This document shows, piece after piece, positions 45,150 through 54,411 of a DNA stretch of 64,000 bases (position 1 is its first letter; each line of letters begins with the position of its first letter). The notes under the pieces are model-generated. The model was given only the letters and a program-made list of their open reading frames with translations, was not told the origin of the DNA and ran no database searches. The stretch lies in contig NZ_QNQZ01000002.1 in assembly GCF_003390935.1 (NCBI RefSeq), forward strand, positions 1 to 64,000, read 5' to 3'. A program made the position numbers and the translations under genes. This stretch comes from Lewinella sp. IMCC34191 (GTDB lineage Bacteria > Bacteroidota > Bacteroidia > Chitinophagales > Saprospiraceae).

Positions 45150-46676
45150 CTACCCCAAAAACTCAAGCAAGTCCCGCAGCTTCTCCTCCGGCATGACCTT
45201 GGGGAACTTGATCTGCCCCCCCTTCTTCTTGGTTTGCTCGAGGAAGGCGTACAGCCGATCGGCGGATTCAACCTTCACCCGCAGGTCCTTCAGTGCCTTT
45301 TGACGGGCCACCTTGTAGTTTTTATTCGCCTGCTGCAGGTGCTCGTCGAGGACGGACTTCGCCCGTTCTGGATCCAGCTCACCCTCCTCCAGCCCCAGCA
45401 CCCACTGGTGGACGTATTCCCCGTCTTCTTCCCGCTTGAGGGCACCGACCGTGAATTCCTTTACCGTGGCGCCGGTCTTCTCGTTGAGGTCGGCGATGGC
45501 TTTATTCAGCTTCTCTTCGGAAAGCTGGCTGCCGACGACATTGAGGAAGTACTTCGTCCGGCCACTGATGACCATTTCCATCCGCTCCAGGTCGGTAAAC
45601 TTGATGGTATCGCCGATCATGTACCGCCAGGAACCGGCGGGAGTAGAGACCACCAGCGCGTAGTCCACGCCTTCCTCTACGTCGCGATAATCCAGTACGA
45701 GCGGCTTCTTGAGAATCGTTCCGGTCTCGTCAAATCCACGCTCATCGTGGGGAATGAATTCGAAGTACATCCCGTGATCCAGGGCCAGCTCCATGGACAT
45801 CGTATCCGGCCGGGCATTGAAGGCAAAAAAGCCCTCACTGGCCAGGTAGGTATCCATGATGGTGATTGGGTGATCGAGCAGTGCCTCAAAGGTCTGTCGG
45901 TAGGGCTCGAAGGCCACCCCGCCCGTGGTATAGATGGACAGGTCGGGCCAAATCTCATGGATATTCTTGAGACCGTTATGCTCGATAATCTTACGCAGCA
46001 TCATCACCATCCAGGAAGGGATTCCGGCCAGTGCTCCCACGTCCCACTTGGGGGCTTCCTCGGCAATGCGCTGTACCCTTTCGTCCCAGTCATCGATCTG
46101 CGCGATCTCCAGTCCGGGCTTATAAAAGCCTTCCATAAATTCCGGCATGTTACTGACGTTGATGCCGCTGATTTCCCCTTCCTGCCAGCCGTCACGCTCC
46201 TGAAGGTGAGCGGAGCTGGTCAGCATCAGGATATCTTTCTCATACAGGTCGGCGTCAAAGTCGAAGTTGGCCAGGCATTCCGCCTGCGCACGGCCGACGG
46301 CCTGTGTACACTCCAGCATTTCATCCGTAACGGGTATCCGCTTGCTCTTCTTACCGGTGGTCCCACTACTCAGAGCGAAGAAGCGTGGCCGGCCGGGCCA
46401 GGTGATGTCGGGGTCGTGGCGCTGCTTCTTCCACCACTCTTCGTTCATCTCGTGGTAATCGAAAATGGGCAACTCCTCCCGGTACGCTTTGCGAATATCC
46501 TCCGCCTCTAAAATGCGCGCGAAGTTGTAGTACTTGCCGAAGGCGGTATTCTGGGCCGTTTCCAGCAAGTTACGCAGTTGTTTTTCCTGCGCCGCCTCCG
46601 GATCGGTAGGCTCGTGGGGAAGCAGGTTGTGCTTCGTTTCGATGAGGGCTTTGATAACGTGTCCAAAAAAGGCCAT
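45150..46676 (-). CDS. GH3 auxin-responsive promoter family protein
   Basis: 508 aa. The acyl-adenylate-type P-loop is RFFALSSGTTGKKSKRIPVT (about residues 97-116). The GH3 fold continues with IYTTGGVAFEPYRQTFEAL, MDTYLASEGFFAFN and AGSWRYMIGDTIKFT (about 348-362). In plants GH3 enzymes join amino acids to acyl acids; bacterial homologues are common in Bacteroidota but uncharacterised. Confidence 0.88.
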   Translation of the reverse strand: MAFFGHVIKALIETKHNLLPHEPTDPEAAQEKQLRNLLETAQNTAFGKYYNFARILEAEDIRKAYREELPIFDYHEMNEEWWKKQRHDPDITWPGRPRFFALSSGTTGKKSKRIPVTDEMLECTQAVGRAQAECLANFDFDADLYEKDILMLTSSAHLQERDGWQEGEISGINVSNMPEFMEGFYKPGLEIAQIDDWDERVQRIAEEAPKWDVGALAGIPSWMVMMLRKIIEHNGLKNIHEIWPDLSIYTTGGVAFEPYRQTFEALLDHPITIMDTYLASEGFFAFNARPDTMSMELALDHGMYFEFIPHDERGFDETGTILKKPLVLDYRDVEEGVDYALVVSTPAGSWRYMIGDTIKFTDLERMEMVISGRTKYFLNVVGSQLSEEKLNKAIADLNEKTGATVKEFTVGALKREEDGEYVHQWVLGLEEGELDPERAKSVLDEHLQQANKNYKVARQKALKDLRVKVESADRLYAFLEQTKKKGGQIKFPKVMPEEKLRDLLEFLG

Positions 46677-46750
46677 GCAGGATAGTGCTTGCTAGAGTGA
46701 GGTAATGGTCGTGCCTCCGAAACACCACTTACACACCCCGCGTTCGGCCC

Positions 46751-47443
46751 CTAAATGAACAATCTGCGCACGACCAGGCGGAGGCCGACCTGGTAGTAGT
46801 TCCGGTTGGCCCGGATGTCGGCATTTTCGCGGAGATTACCCTGCAGGAAGAACTGGAAATAGGGTTGAAAGCGGATCGCGTAATCCGGTGACAGTTTGCG
46901 GTCGTACCCGATCGCCGTGGAGAAGGAAACAAGCAGCGGCCGGAATTCGGTGGTGCTATTGTCTACCTCCCGTGTCTCCACTTCCCTGTCGCCATCGTAT
47001 ATCGTCCGCCGGGTTTGGGTACTGAGGTGATACTGAAGTCCGGCACCCAGGCTGAACAGCACGCGGTTGGCTTCCGAAATATCCTGGTAGAAATTGACGT
47101 CGAAGGGAACGGCAAGGTAGTGAGCGCTCACGGTCTCGGTAAAGGACTGCGACCCCGCGTCCAGCGGTTGGCGGAGCCGGTCCAGCCCGGTGCGGGTGTA
47201 CCGCAGGCCGGTCGTGAATCCGATACGCTCCACGCGGCTCTCATAGACCAGGCCGGCGCCGTAGCCATAGGCACCACTCTCCAGGCTATCCAGCCTTTCC
47301 AGCTCACTGAAGGTGACGTTGCTGCCCCCGGTGATTCGGCTGCTGGCGTAGTGGGGCGTCAACTCCAGCCCGAAACTACGCTCCAGCGTTTGCGCTGACA
47401 GTCCAAAGGAGATAAGACAGAGGAGAAGGAAGAATCGGTGCAT
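46751..47443 (-). CDS. outer membrane beta-barrel protein
   Basis: 230 aa. Signal MHRFFLLLCLISFGLSAQ, then alternating beta-strands typical of the PorT/OmpW-size barrels (GLELTPHYASSRITGG, GAGLVYESRVERIGFTTGLR, YYQVGLRLVVRRLFI at the end). The C-terminal residue is not aromatic. Function unknown. Confidence 0.75.
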   Translation of the reverse strand: MHRFFLLLCLISFGLSAQTLERSFGLELTPHYASSRITGGSNVTFSELERLDSLESGAYGYGAGLVYESRVERIGFTTGLRYTRTGLDRLRQPLDAGSQSFTETVSAHYLAVPFDVNFYQDISEANRVLFSLGAGLQYHLSTQTRRTIYDGDREVETREVDNSTTEFRPLLVSFSTAIGYDRKLSPDYAIRFQPYFQFFLQGNLRENADIRANRNYYQVGLRLVVRRLFI

Positions 47444-47542
47444 AGTGTCAATTTACCCTTAAACCGCCGTCGGTCCGCGCAAATTATGGGCTGCTTACAC
47501 TATTCGTGGCGGCACCGTCCGTTGCCCGACGGAGTGGGTGGG

Positions 47543-48085
47543 CTAGGTTTGAAAAAAGCTGAAGATGGTCTTCCCGTATTTCCGGACTTCGGTACACCGC
47601 TCGTCCTGTGAGAAGTCGTGGTGTGGATTATGCTCCAGCACGAAGAGCCCGCCCTCGGCCAGCAGCCCTTTCCCCAGTACCAGGTCCGGCAACTCGGGAA
47701 TATTGGGCAGCGGATAGGGAGGCCCCGCGAAGATGTAGGTGTAGGGTTCGCTGACCGGGCGTTCCATAAATTTGAATACGTCCATCCGCAGGATCTGAAT
47801 GCAATCTTCCACTTCCAGGGTAGCTACGGTTCGCTTGACGAAGCTTACCGCCGGCCCGTGCTTGTCTACGTAGGTGATATCACAGCAGCCGCGGCTGATC
47901 CATTCGTAATCATGGCTGCCCGTACCCCCAAAGAGGTCCAATACCCGCTGGTCTTCGAAATAGATCCGGTTATTAAGCAGGTTAAACAGTCCCTCCTTCG
48001 CGTAATCCGTGGTGGGCCGGGTCGGCCACTTATCGGCGGGTGGATGAAAACGGCGTCCCTTGAACTTACCGGAGATAATGCGCAT
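47543..48085 (-). CDS. rsmD: RsmD-like 16S rRNA guanine-N2 methyltransferase, altered catalytic motif
   Basis: 180 aa from ATG 48085 (MRIISGKFKGRRFHPP, the normal RsmD start). RPTTDYAKEGLFNLL and the SAM motif VLDLFGGTGSHDYEWISRG are clear. The catalytic motif, usually (D/N)PPY, reads FAGPPYPLP here: codon GGG replaces the expected Asp/Asn codon. Family function is methylation of G966 in 16S rRNA. DUF3822 lies directly upstream, the usual Bacteroidota pairing. Confidence 0.88.
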   Translation of the reverse strand: MRIISGKFKGRRFHPPADKWPTRPTTDYAKEGLFNLLNNRIYFEDQRVLDLFGGTGSHDYEWISRGCCDITYVDKHGPAVSFVKRTVATLEVEDCIQILRMDVFKFMERPVSEPYTYIFAGPPYPLPNIPELPDLVLGKGLLAEGGLFVLEHNPHHDFSQDERCTEVRKYGKTIFSFFQT

Positions 48086-48107
48086 GGCGGAAGAAGTAAT
48101 AGCGTAG

Positions 48108-48956
48108 TTAACCCAGGCAAAGCAAATCGAAATACAGGTGTGGCGGTATTCCGGCCAGCTCGGGAGGGGTGGACGGTGGCGCGGGATAGGCACTAAAGCG
48201 AATATCTTCCACGTAGCGATAGAATTGCGAGTAGAGCTCGTTGTTCAGCGTGACGTCACCACTCAGATACAAGGGCGTTCGATCGGGAGCTAGGCCGCAT
48301 TGCTCATAAGCGAGTAGCAGATAGTAGACGGCGTCCTGGGTAGTATGGTAGTGAAAGGTATTGAAGAAGCTTAGGTTCCCCTGGTCGTGGCCGGCGATGA
48401 AGAGCCGGTTTTCGCGTACCGAACACGAGACCGACTGATGCTGGAGACGCCGCGAACGCAAAGACCAGGCGGTCAGCAGGCCGCCGGCGAAGTGTTGGGT
48501 CCGCAGGGAATGCAGGGCCCGTTCCGCGGTAAGGATGTGTTCCCGACGCGCTGAATAGATCAGCTCGGCCGCCAGTTCGTGGAAGTGTTCGTGCCGGACT
48601 TCGTCGTCCAGGCCCACAACCGCTAGTTGCTCGAGATAGGCGGAAGGATTGCCGGGGGTATAGAGCTGCTCGGGCACCAGCGTCAGAACCGGCGTATCCC
48701 AGGCCAGCAATGTCTTGCCGTGCCGCAGCCCCTGGAGGCGGTGGTCGGCCTCGATCAGTGAAACCAGAGACTCGGCCCAATCCGCGCGTTCTTCCCGCCC
48801 GAAGGAATAGGACCGGAAGGCCACCAGCGTATTCTGCGTCCGATCGCGCAGGATATACGCAAAACTGTCCATCCCAGTAAGGATGGACAGTTCGTAATCC
48901 GACGCGCGCTCCGGTTGGAAGGCGGCGGAGGTAATATTATAATTGCTTACTCCCAA
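48108..48956 (-). CDS. DUF3822 family protein
   Basis: 282 aa. Contains YELSILTGMDSFAYILRD near residue 20-38 and FNTFHYHTTQDAVYYLLLAY near 200-219, the DUF3822 signature regions, with an ASKHA-like (actin/hsp70-like) pattern. It is nearly always encoded next to rsmD in Bacteroidota; the role is unknown. Its start overlaps the end of the upstream membrane protein gene by 10 bp. Confidence 0.85.
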   Translation of the reverse strand: MGVSNYNITSAAFQPERASDYELSILTGMDSFAYILRDRTQNTLVAFRSYSFGREERADWAESLVSLIEADHRLQGLRHGKTLLAWDTPVLTLVPEQLYTPGNPSAYLEQLAVVGLDDEVRHEHFHELAAELIYSARREHILTAERALHSLRTQHFAGGLLTAWSLRSRRLQHQSVSCSVRENRLFIAGHDQGNLSFFNTFHYHTTQDAVYYLLLAYEQCGLAPDRTPLYLSGDVTLNNELYSQFYRYVEDIRFSAYPAPPSTPPELAGIPPHLYFDLLCLG

Positions 48957-49528
48957 TTACCGGCCAAGCTGGGCTTGCTAAGATCGCCGAATTTGATGGG
49001 GGCGTTCGGGTTGTAGCGCTGGTCGTACCGCTGGAAACGGGCGTCGGCAAAACGTCCCATGAATTCCTTGTACGGGATACCAACCTGCACGACGGGAACC
49101 TTGGTCGACTGGTAATCGATGGTGTCCGCGGCAATATCGAAGGTGACGTCCTCGGTGTAGGGAACGTACTCCAGCCGGTCGAGATCGATGCCGAGCCGGT
49201 TGATGCTGTCGATGGCCGGCTTGTAGATGGTATCGTAAGCCGTGGTAGGATCGAAATCGGGATCGTCGGGGTCACCTACAATGCGTACTTCCATAAAGTC
49301 TTCCTCCCGCAGGACCTGCTTCAGGGTGTCGAAGGAGGGAGCGAACATGCCGGTGATGTCACGGTACATCTCCTGGGTCGAACGAATCACCATCAACTGT
49401 TCGGCAACGGCATCCTGCCGCACCGCTCGCTCGTCGGCGAAGGTGATGGGTTCCTCAATACTGCGGTACAGTAACCATCCCAGAAAGAAGGCCAGTACCA
49501 AGAAGGCCAGACTAAATAATTTACGCAT
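48947..49528 (-). CDS. membrane-anchored protein of unknown function
   Basis: 193 aa. One N-terminal helix (LFSLAFLVLAFFLGWLLYRS, residues 4-23), then a periplasmic domain with QLMVIRSTQEMYRDITGMFA and VGIPYKEFMGRFADARF. The gene heads a unit with DUF3822 and rsmD. A TATACTTG box (49555-49548, one mismatch) lies 19 nt upstream. No domain recognised. Confidence 0.72.
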   Translation of the reverse strand: MRKLFSLAFLVLAFFLGWLLYRSIEEPITFADERAVRQDAVAEQLMVIRSTQEMYRDITGMFAPSFDTLKQVLREEDFMEVRIVGDPDDPDFDPTTAYDTIYKPAIDSINRLGIDLDRLEYVPYTEDVTFDIAADTIDYQSTKVPVVQVGIPYKEFMGRFADARFQRYDQRYNPNAPIKFGDLSKPSLAGNWE

Positions 49529-49669
49529 CGTGAGCAGTTAATTTATGCAAGTATAAAACATTTCCCCTAAGCGGTTTACCCGTCGGCGGAAAATCTACAT
49601 AAGAAGGGATGCAGTCGGCCCGCCTTTTGACGTCTAACCGCTCGCGCCATGACCTAAATTTTCTCCGTT

Positions 49670-49677
49670 TACCTTTG
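49670..49677 (+). promoter_or_regulatory. -7 element abutting the tsaD start
   Basis: TACCTTTG, exact consensus, ends 5 nt before the ATG at 49683. It also argues against the in-frame GTG at 49677, which would overlap the box. Confidence 0.5.
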
Positions 49678-49682
49678 TGGGC

Positions 49683-50675
49683 ATGCCCCTGATCCTGGCC
49701 ATAGAATCGAGTTGTGACGATACCTCCGCTGCCGTTGTTTCCGACGGCGTGATTCTCAGCAACGTGACCGCCAGCCAGGCGATCCACGTGGAATTTGGGG
49801 GCGTCGTGCCGGAATACGCCAGCCGCGCACACCAGCGCAATATCTTACCCACCGTTTCGGTCGCCCTGCGGCGGGCCGGTCGGTCTGCCACGGACCTCGA
49901 TGCCGTCGCGTTCACCCGCGGACCGGGACTGATCGGCTCCCTTATGGTCGGCGTCAGCTTCGCCAAGGCCTTCGCCCTCGCCCTCGACTTACCGCTGATC
50001 GAGGTGGACCACATGCAGGCACACGTTCTGGCCCACTTCGCCGAGGACCCCAAACCGGCCTTTCCCTTCCTGTGCCTGACGGTTTCCGGTGGACACACCC
50101 AGCTGGTGGTCGTCCGTTCGGCCCTCGACCAGGAAATCATCGGGCGCACGATCGACGATGCGGCCGGAGAAGCCTTTGACAAATCCGGGAAGCTTATCGG
50201 ACTTCCCTACCCCGCCGGCCCCGAAATGGATAAACTGGCCCGCCTCGGCAGTCCGACCATCGATTTCGCGCAGCCCGACCCGGGTGAACTCGATTTCAGT
50301 TTCAGCGGACTGAAAACCAGCATTCTTTACAAGCTACAGGCTAAAGCAAAAGCGGACCCCACCTTTGTCCGGGAAAACCTGAACGATATCTGCGCATCCA
50401 TTCAGCATGCCATCGTTTCCACCCTTATCCGCAAGCTGGTATTGGCCAGCGAACGCACCGGACTCAACCGCGTCGCGTTGGCGGGAGGCGTCTCGGCAAA
50501 CAGCGAACTCCGAGCCCGGCTGATCGAGGAAGGGAAGCAGCGCAACTGGGAAACCTTTATTCCCAAAGTCGAATATTGCACCGACAACGCGGCGATGATC
50601 GGCGTAACGGCCACCTTCAAGTATGAGGCGGGGCTGTTTGTGGATCAGGATGTGGCACCCGCGGCTCGCCTCTGA
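49683..50675 (+). CDS. tsaD: tRNA N6-threonylcarbamoyladenosine transferase
   Basis: 330 aa from ATG 49683 (MPLILAIESSCDDTSAAVV). ASKHA fold with the metal-binding histidines in VDHMQAHVLAHF (about residues 105-116), VSGGHTQLV and AGEAFDKSGKLIGLPYPAGP. The closing VALAGGVSANSELR and CTDNAAMIG are present. TsaD completes t6A37 synthesis on ANN-decoding tRNAs with TsaB and TsaE, which are not in this window. Essential and well conserved. Confidence 0.97.
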   Translation: MPLILAIESSCDDTSAAVVSDGVILSNVTASQAIHVEFGGVVPEYASRAHQRNILPTVSVALRRAGRSATDLDAVAFTRGPGLIGSLMVGVSFAKAFALALDLPLIEVDHMQAHVLAHFAEDPKPAFPFLCLTVSGGHTQLVVVRSALDQEIIGRTIDDAAGEAFDKSGKLIGLPYPAGPEMDKLARLGSPTIDFAQPDPGELDFSFSGLKTSILYKLQAKAKADPTFVRENLNDICASIQHAIVSTLIRKLVLASERTGLNRVALAGGVSANSELRARLIEEGKQRNWETFIPKVEYCTDNAAMIGVTATFKYEAGLFVDQDVAPAARL

Positions 50676-50678
50676 AAG

Positions 50679-51803
50679 TTAGCCGCGCCCCTTCCAACCC
50701 ACTTTGACGCCGAATAGCGCCGCCGTCCCGACGCTGACCAGATACAGCGGGTAGATCAACTGTGCCAGCGGGTACCAGCGCATCAGTTCGCCACGGCCAT
50801 AGCGATGACACACGGACCGCAACAGCCGCCTATCAATGGCCGCTTTCACGAGCCAACTGCACACCCCTACGAGTGCAAACCTATAGTCAAACATGCCCAG
50901 TAGAAGGCTCGCCAGAATCCCGGCGGAGGTGCAAAAGGCGAGGGCCTGCGCGAAGGTCAGGGCCGGACTGGCGTACGCTCCTGCCTTACCGGCCCAGCGC
51001 AGCCGCTGTCGCCAGAGAGCTCGCCACCCTACGACTGGCAGGGTACGCACTACTGCCTCCCGATCGCCGGCGTAGCGGATCCGCAAACCGGAAACGGCCG
51101 CAAATTTGTGGAGCAATAACACGTCGTCACCGGAGGGCAGGTGATCGACACCCCGGTAGCCACCCACCCGTTCGAACGCCCCTTTCCGAAACGAGAAATT
51201 CGCACCGTTGGCCAGGGCAGGATGGCCACTGCGTAGGCTGGCCGCCGTGAACAGCTGGTAGGCAGCCATATCCAGTGCCTGGAATGCCGAACAGAAGTCC
51301 GTAACGGGAGAAATCAGAACGGGGCCCAATACGACGTCTGCTCCGCGGCGGTAAACATGACCGATTTGCCGGAGCATGCCCGGCCGTAGAATGCAATCGG
51401 CATCCGTGGTCACGATAACCTCGCAGTCCGTGTGGTCGATCGCTAACGTAAGCGCGTTTTTTTTATGGGCGGCGGTGCGCAGGTATTCAGGGTAATTGCA
51501 AAGCCGGAGCGTACGCAATTCGATCCCATTCGGAACAATGGCTGCTCCGCCACCGTCGGTCGAGTGGTCGTCTATCAGGATAATTTCGTATGCCCCTGGA
51601 TAATCCTGAGCGTAAAGGCTGCTGAGCAAGGCCGGTAGATTATGCGCTTCGTTCCGGAATGGAACGACAATAGCGATAGATGGGTAAGCATCCTGGACGG
51701 CAGGAGAATGATCCGCCGGTCGACACCACTGGTACAGGTTATAGCGTTGCCAGCCGGCGTAGACGAGGGCAAGGAATAGCGGAGCACCGAGAAACCACTC
51801 CAA
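50679..51803 (-). CDS. family 2 glycosyltransferase, membrane-anchored
   Basis: 374 aa, apparently starting at TTG 51803, 2 bp after the upstream gene stop, so probably translationally coupled. One N-terminal helix, then a GT-A domain (SIAIVVPFRNEAHNLPALLS, about 42-61; LIDDHS; TTDADC as the DxD site; QRLRW as the QxxRW motif) and three or four C-terminal helices. It probably adds a sugar to a lipid or polysaccharide at the inner membrane. Confidence 0.87.
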   Translation of the reverse strand: MEWFLGAPLFLALVYAGWQRYNLYQWCRPADHSPAVQDAYPSIAIVVPFRNEAHNLPALLSSLYAQDYPGAYEIILIDDHSTDGGGAAIVPNGIELRTLRLCNYPEYLRTAAHKKNALTLAIDHTDCEVIVTTDADCILRPGMLRQIGHVYRRGADVVLGPVLISPVTDFCSAFQALDMAAYQLFTAASLRSGHPALANGANFSFRKGAFERVGGYRGVDHLPSGDDVLLLHKFAAVSGLRIRYAGDREAVVRTLPVVGWRALWRQRLRWAGKAGAYASPALTFAQALAFCTSAGILASLLLGMFDYRFALVGVCSWLVKAAIDRRLLRSVCHRYGRGELMRWYPLAQLIYPLYLVSVGTAALFGVKVGWKGRG

Positions 51804-51805
51804 AC

Positions 51806-52291
51806 TTACTTAAAGTACTGGTCGTAGTCGTCGTTATCTTTCCTCCGTACCGGCGGCGGGGGCGGGGGGGGCAATTCCTGGTATTCGGTGTCAATGTCTA
51901 CCGGCTCCTCGGGAAGTTCTTCATAATCTACCCACTGTCCGTTGCGGCGTACGTCCGCTTCCTGTCTAGCCTCCTTGACCTTCTTCTTGAAAAGTGCCAT
52001 ACCAAGGAAATACAGGAACACGAATGGATAAAAGGCTACGGTAGCCACCGTACCGATCAAGCCGTACACGGCGTTCCGTTCGAACAGGCGCTTCAATCCC
52101 TTGAAGTATCCGAGCACCACCCGGTAGTCAATGATGAGCGCGGCAATAAGGATCAACCAACTGTAACGATAGAGCAGCGAGATGAACCAGCCGACGATCG
52201 AAAACAAGACGTAGAGGACCGCCACGAAGATGACGATACCGATAATGGTTCCGACCGGGGAGCGATCAAATGGAGAGCGGAAAGTTGCCAT
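51806..52291 (-). CDS. membrane protein of unknown function with proline-rich tail
   Basis: 161 aa from ATG 52291 (MATFRSPFDRSPVG); in-frame starts up to 52330 are possible. Three hydrophobic segments (about 12-35, 40-60 and 75-98), a basic KKKVKEAR stretch, then an acidic linker and a run of seven prolines before the charged end DYDQYFK. Directly upstream of the glycosyltransferase. Confidence 0.65.
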   Translation of the reverse strand: MATFRSPFDRSPVGTIIGIVIFVAVLYVLFSIVGWFISLLYRYSWLILIAALIIDYRVVLGYFKGLKRLFERNAVYGLIGTVATVAFYPFVFLYFLGMALFKKKVKEARQEADVRRNGQWVDYEELPEEPVDIDTEYQELPPPPPPPVRRKDNDDYDQYFK

Positions 52292-52462
52292 GCCTGGTAA
52301 ACGGTGCATTAGCACGCCCGGTTGGGTCACTGCGTCACCGGGGGGGTCTTTTTCGCCGGAGCGACTCCTGCTTTCGACGAATTGCCCTAAAAAGCGGCTA
52401 CTATGGCAGCGTCCCGTCCCAACGCGAATGGACCTTCCCCCTACGGCACGGCAATTATCCCG

Positions 52463-52470
52463 TAAATTTG
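52463..52470 (+). promoter_or_regulatory. -7 element abutting the TlpA-like gene start
   Basis: TAAATTTG, exact consensus, ends 4 nt before ATG 52475. Confidence 0.5.
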
Positions 52471-52474
52471 CTTT

Positions 52475-53821
52475 ATGAATCGGTTTCTTTTCTTCCTCAT
52501 CCTCGCTACGGCCGGACTGTCCGCGCAGACCACGGTATCCCTCACCGCCGATCTAAAGGGGTGCGCCACTCCCCCCAAGCTATTTGCCTTCACGGGCTTC
52601 GGTTTCGTCCCCATTCGCGATCTCAGCCAATCGGACGATGAAACCTACACGACGTCTTTGGAACTCGAGGAGCCCGTCTTCCGCTACCTCGGCGTGACCC
52701 CGCAGGATGTCCGTCCGATCATCCTCGGCGGTACGCAACCCATTCAGGTAACCGGAAAATGCGGATCGTTACGGAACGCCGTCGTACAGAACAGTCCGGT
52801 GAACGATGCTTACGACCGCCTGAAGAAGCGCTTCGACTCGTTTCAGGAGCGATACCAGACACTGCAACAGGATATCGAAGTCATCCGCGACGCCCGCGTC
52901 AACGAAGAGGGGCGGAAAGCAATGGTCGAAATGGACCGCGAAAAGGCAGCCCTGGTGAAAGAGCTCAAGGCCAGTCATCCGATCCTGGGCAGGATCGCCA
53001 GCCTCAATACCTACGAAAGTTACTACAGCGCTCCTCAGGGAAGCTACCCTTCCCAACTCGAGCACTATCTAGACACCTACTTCCAATTTGTCGATTACTC
53101 GGACCCAGGTTACAACGATCTGGCATGGACCTATGAGGGCTACCGCACCTATGTAAATCAGATCTTCCCCATCGTCCCGGTAGATAAACTGGCCGACCTG
53201 CTCCTCGATGAAACCCGCAAATGGCCCGCCGGAAGCCGCGCCCGCTTACTGGCCCGCAGTGGTGCCCTGGCCGCTATCCTCCCCCAACGCCACCAGGCGG
53301 TCATCCCCCTGGCTGACAGCATCGCCGCGGAATTTGCCGATCGCTACCCGGCCGCGGTGGAGACAATGAAACGGCAAACCGAGTCCATGAAGACGTTCAT
53401 CATCGGTGCCGAAGCCCCCTCCTTCACCGCGGAAACGCCGGAAGGGGACTCCATCGATCTGGAAAGCCTGCGCGGACAGGTTGTCTTGCTCGACTTCTGG
53501 GCCAGCTGGTGCGGCCCCTGCCGCCGCGAAAACCCGAACGTGGTGCGGATGTACAATAAATTTAAGGACCGCGGATTCGAAATCCTCGGGGTAAGCCTCG
53601 ACGACAAGCAGGATCGGTGGGAACAGGCCATCGCCGCCGACAAACTAGATTGGCTGCACGTGTCGGACCTGCAGGGTTGGCGAAGCGAATACGGTCGGCT
53701 GTACGGAGTGACCAGCATTCCCCAGACCGTGCTACTGGACCGCGACGGCCACATTATTGCCCGGAATTTACGTGGGGCCGACTTAGAACGTAAGCTTGCG
53801 GAAGTATTGGGCGTTAATTAA
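52475..53821 (+). CDS. TlpA/ResA-like thiol-disulfide oxidoreductase
   Basis: 448 aa. Signal MNRFLFFLILATAGLSAQ. The N-terminal half (about 20-300) is a helical/beta domain of the type found in front of Bacteroidota TlpA proteins (DUF4369-like). The thioredoxin domain starts near residue 310, with LDFWASWCGPCRRENP (CxxC active site at about 348-351) and the cis-proline in TSIPQTVLLD. It would reduce or reshuffle disulfides in the periplasm. Confidence 0.88.
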   Translation: MNRFLFFLILATAGLSAQTTVSLTADLKGCATPPKLFAFTGFGFVPIRDLSQSDDETYTTSLELEEPVFRYLGVTPQDVRPIILGGTQPIQVTGKCGSLRNAVVQNSPVNDAYDRLKKRFDSFQERYQTLQQDIEVIRDARVNEEGRKAMVEMDREKAALVKELKASHPILGRIASLNTYESYYSAPQGSYPSQLEHYLDTYFQFVDYSDPGYNDLAWTYEGYRTYVNQIFPIVPVDKLADLLLDETRKWPAGSRARLLARSGALAAILPQRHQAVIPLADSIAAEFADRYPAAVETMKRQTESMKTFIIGAEAPSFTAETPEGDSIDLESLRGQVVLLDFWASWCGPCRRENPNVVRMYNKFKDRGFEILGVSLDDKQDRWEQAIAADKLDWLHVSDLQGWRSEYGRLYGVTSIPQTVLLDRDGHIIARNLRGADLERKLAEVLGVN

Positions 53822-53840
53822 TGGTCAGCGGCCTGTACCC

Positions 53841-53848
53841 TAACTTTA
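53841..53848 (+). promoter_or_regulatory. -7-like box abutting the lspA start
   Basis: TAACTTTA, one mismatch from TAnnTTTG, ends 5 nt before the lspA ATG at 53854 and thereby favours that start over 53821. Confidence 0.35.
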
Positions 53849-53853
53849 TCCCA

Positions 53854-54411
53854 ATGAAAACATTCAAATCCCGGCTTCTCACCGTACTCGTCGTAGTATT
53901 GGTCACGGTCGGACTCGACCAGTGGACTAAATATTTAGCCACTGTTCATCTGCAGGGGGAACCCGATCAGTTTTTCCTGGGGGGAATCCTGCGACTTACC
54001 CACGTACACAATACAGGCGCTTTCTTGAGTATCGGTTCCGGACTGAACGACTTTTGGCGGCCGCTCTTGCTGAACCTCTTCCCCGCCCTGCTACTACTCG
54101 CGCTGCTGTATTACATCTTCCGGGAGAAACTCCTGAATGCATGGCAGGTAGTCGCCCTTTCACTGATTGTAGGTGGCGGGCTGAGCAACATCGTCGATCG
54201 CTTGCTCTACGGCCACGTTGTGGATATGCTCCACCTCAAAGCTTTCGGTTTACAGACCGGAATTTTCAACGTCGCGGATATGGCCATCATGGCCGGTATG
54301 TTCATCATGCTTCCGTTTGCCCTACGCCCCGAAAAAACGGAGCCGGTGGAGCCCGAAATGACGACGACTTATCAGCCGGAGCACCAGGACGAGGAGACGA
54401 CCATCCGTTAA
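53854..54411 (+). CDS. lspA: lipoprotein signal peptidase (signal peptidase II)
   Basis: 185 aa from ATG 53854. Four membrane helices. The two catalytic aspartates are in GGGLSNIVDRLLYGHVVDML and FNVADMAI (about residues 113-150). VGLDQWTKYL and THVHNTGAFLSI are the other conserved blocks. It cuts the signal peptide of prolipoproteins after lipidation, which the many lipoproteins in this window need. Overlaps the convergent queG by 4 bp. Confidence 0.95.
   Translation: MKTFKSRLLTVLVVVLVTVGLDQWTKYLATVHLQGEPDQFFLGGILRLTHVHNTGAFLSIGSGLNDFWRPLLLNLFPALLLLALLYYIFREKLLNAWQVVALSLIVGGGLSNIVDRLLYGHVVDMLHLKAFGLQTGIFNVADMAIMAGMFIMLPFALRPEKTEPVEPEMTTTYQPEHQDEETTIR

Noticed and set aside
51467-51483. Additional copy of the dispersed motif (ggcggtgcgcaggt)
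   Set aside because: It has a substitution in the core, lies inside the glycosyltransferase coding sequence and can be explained by codon use.
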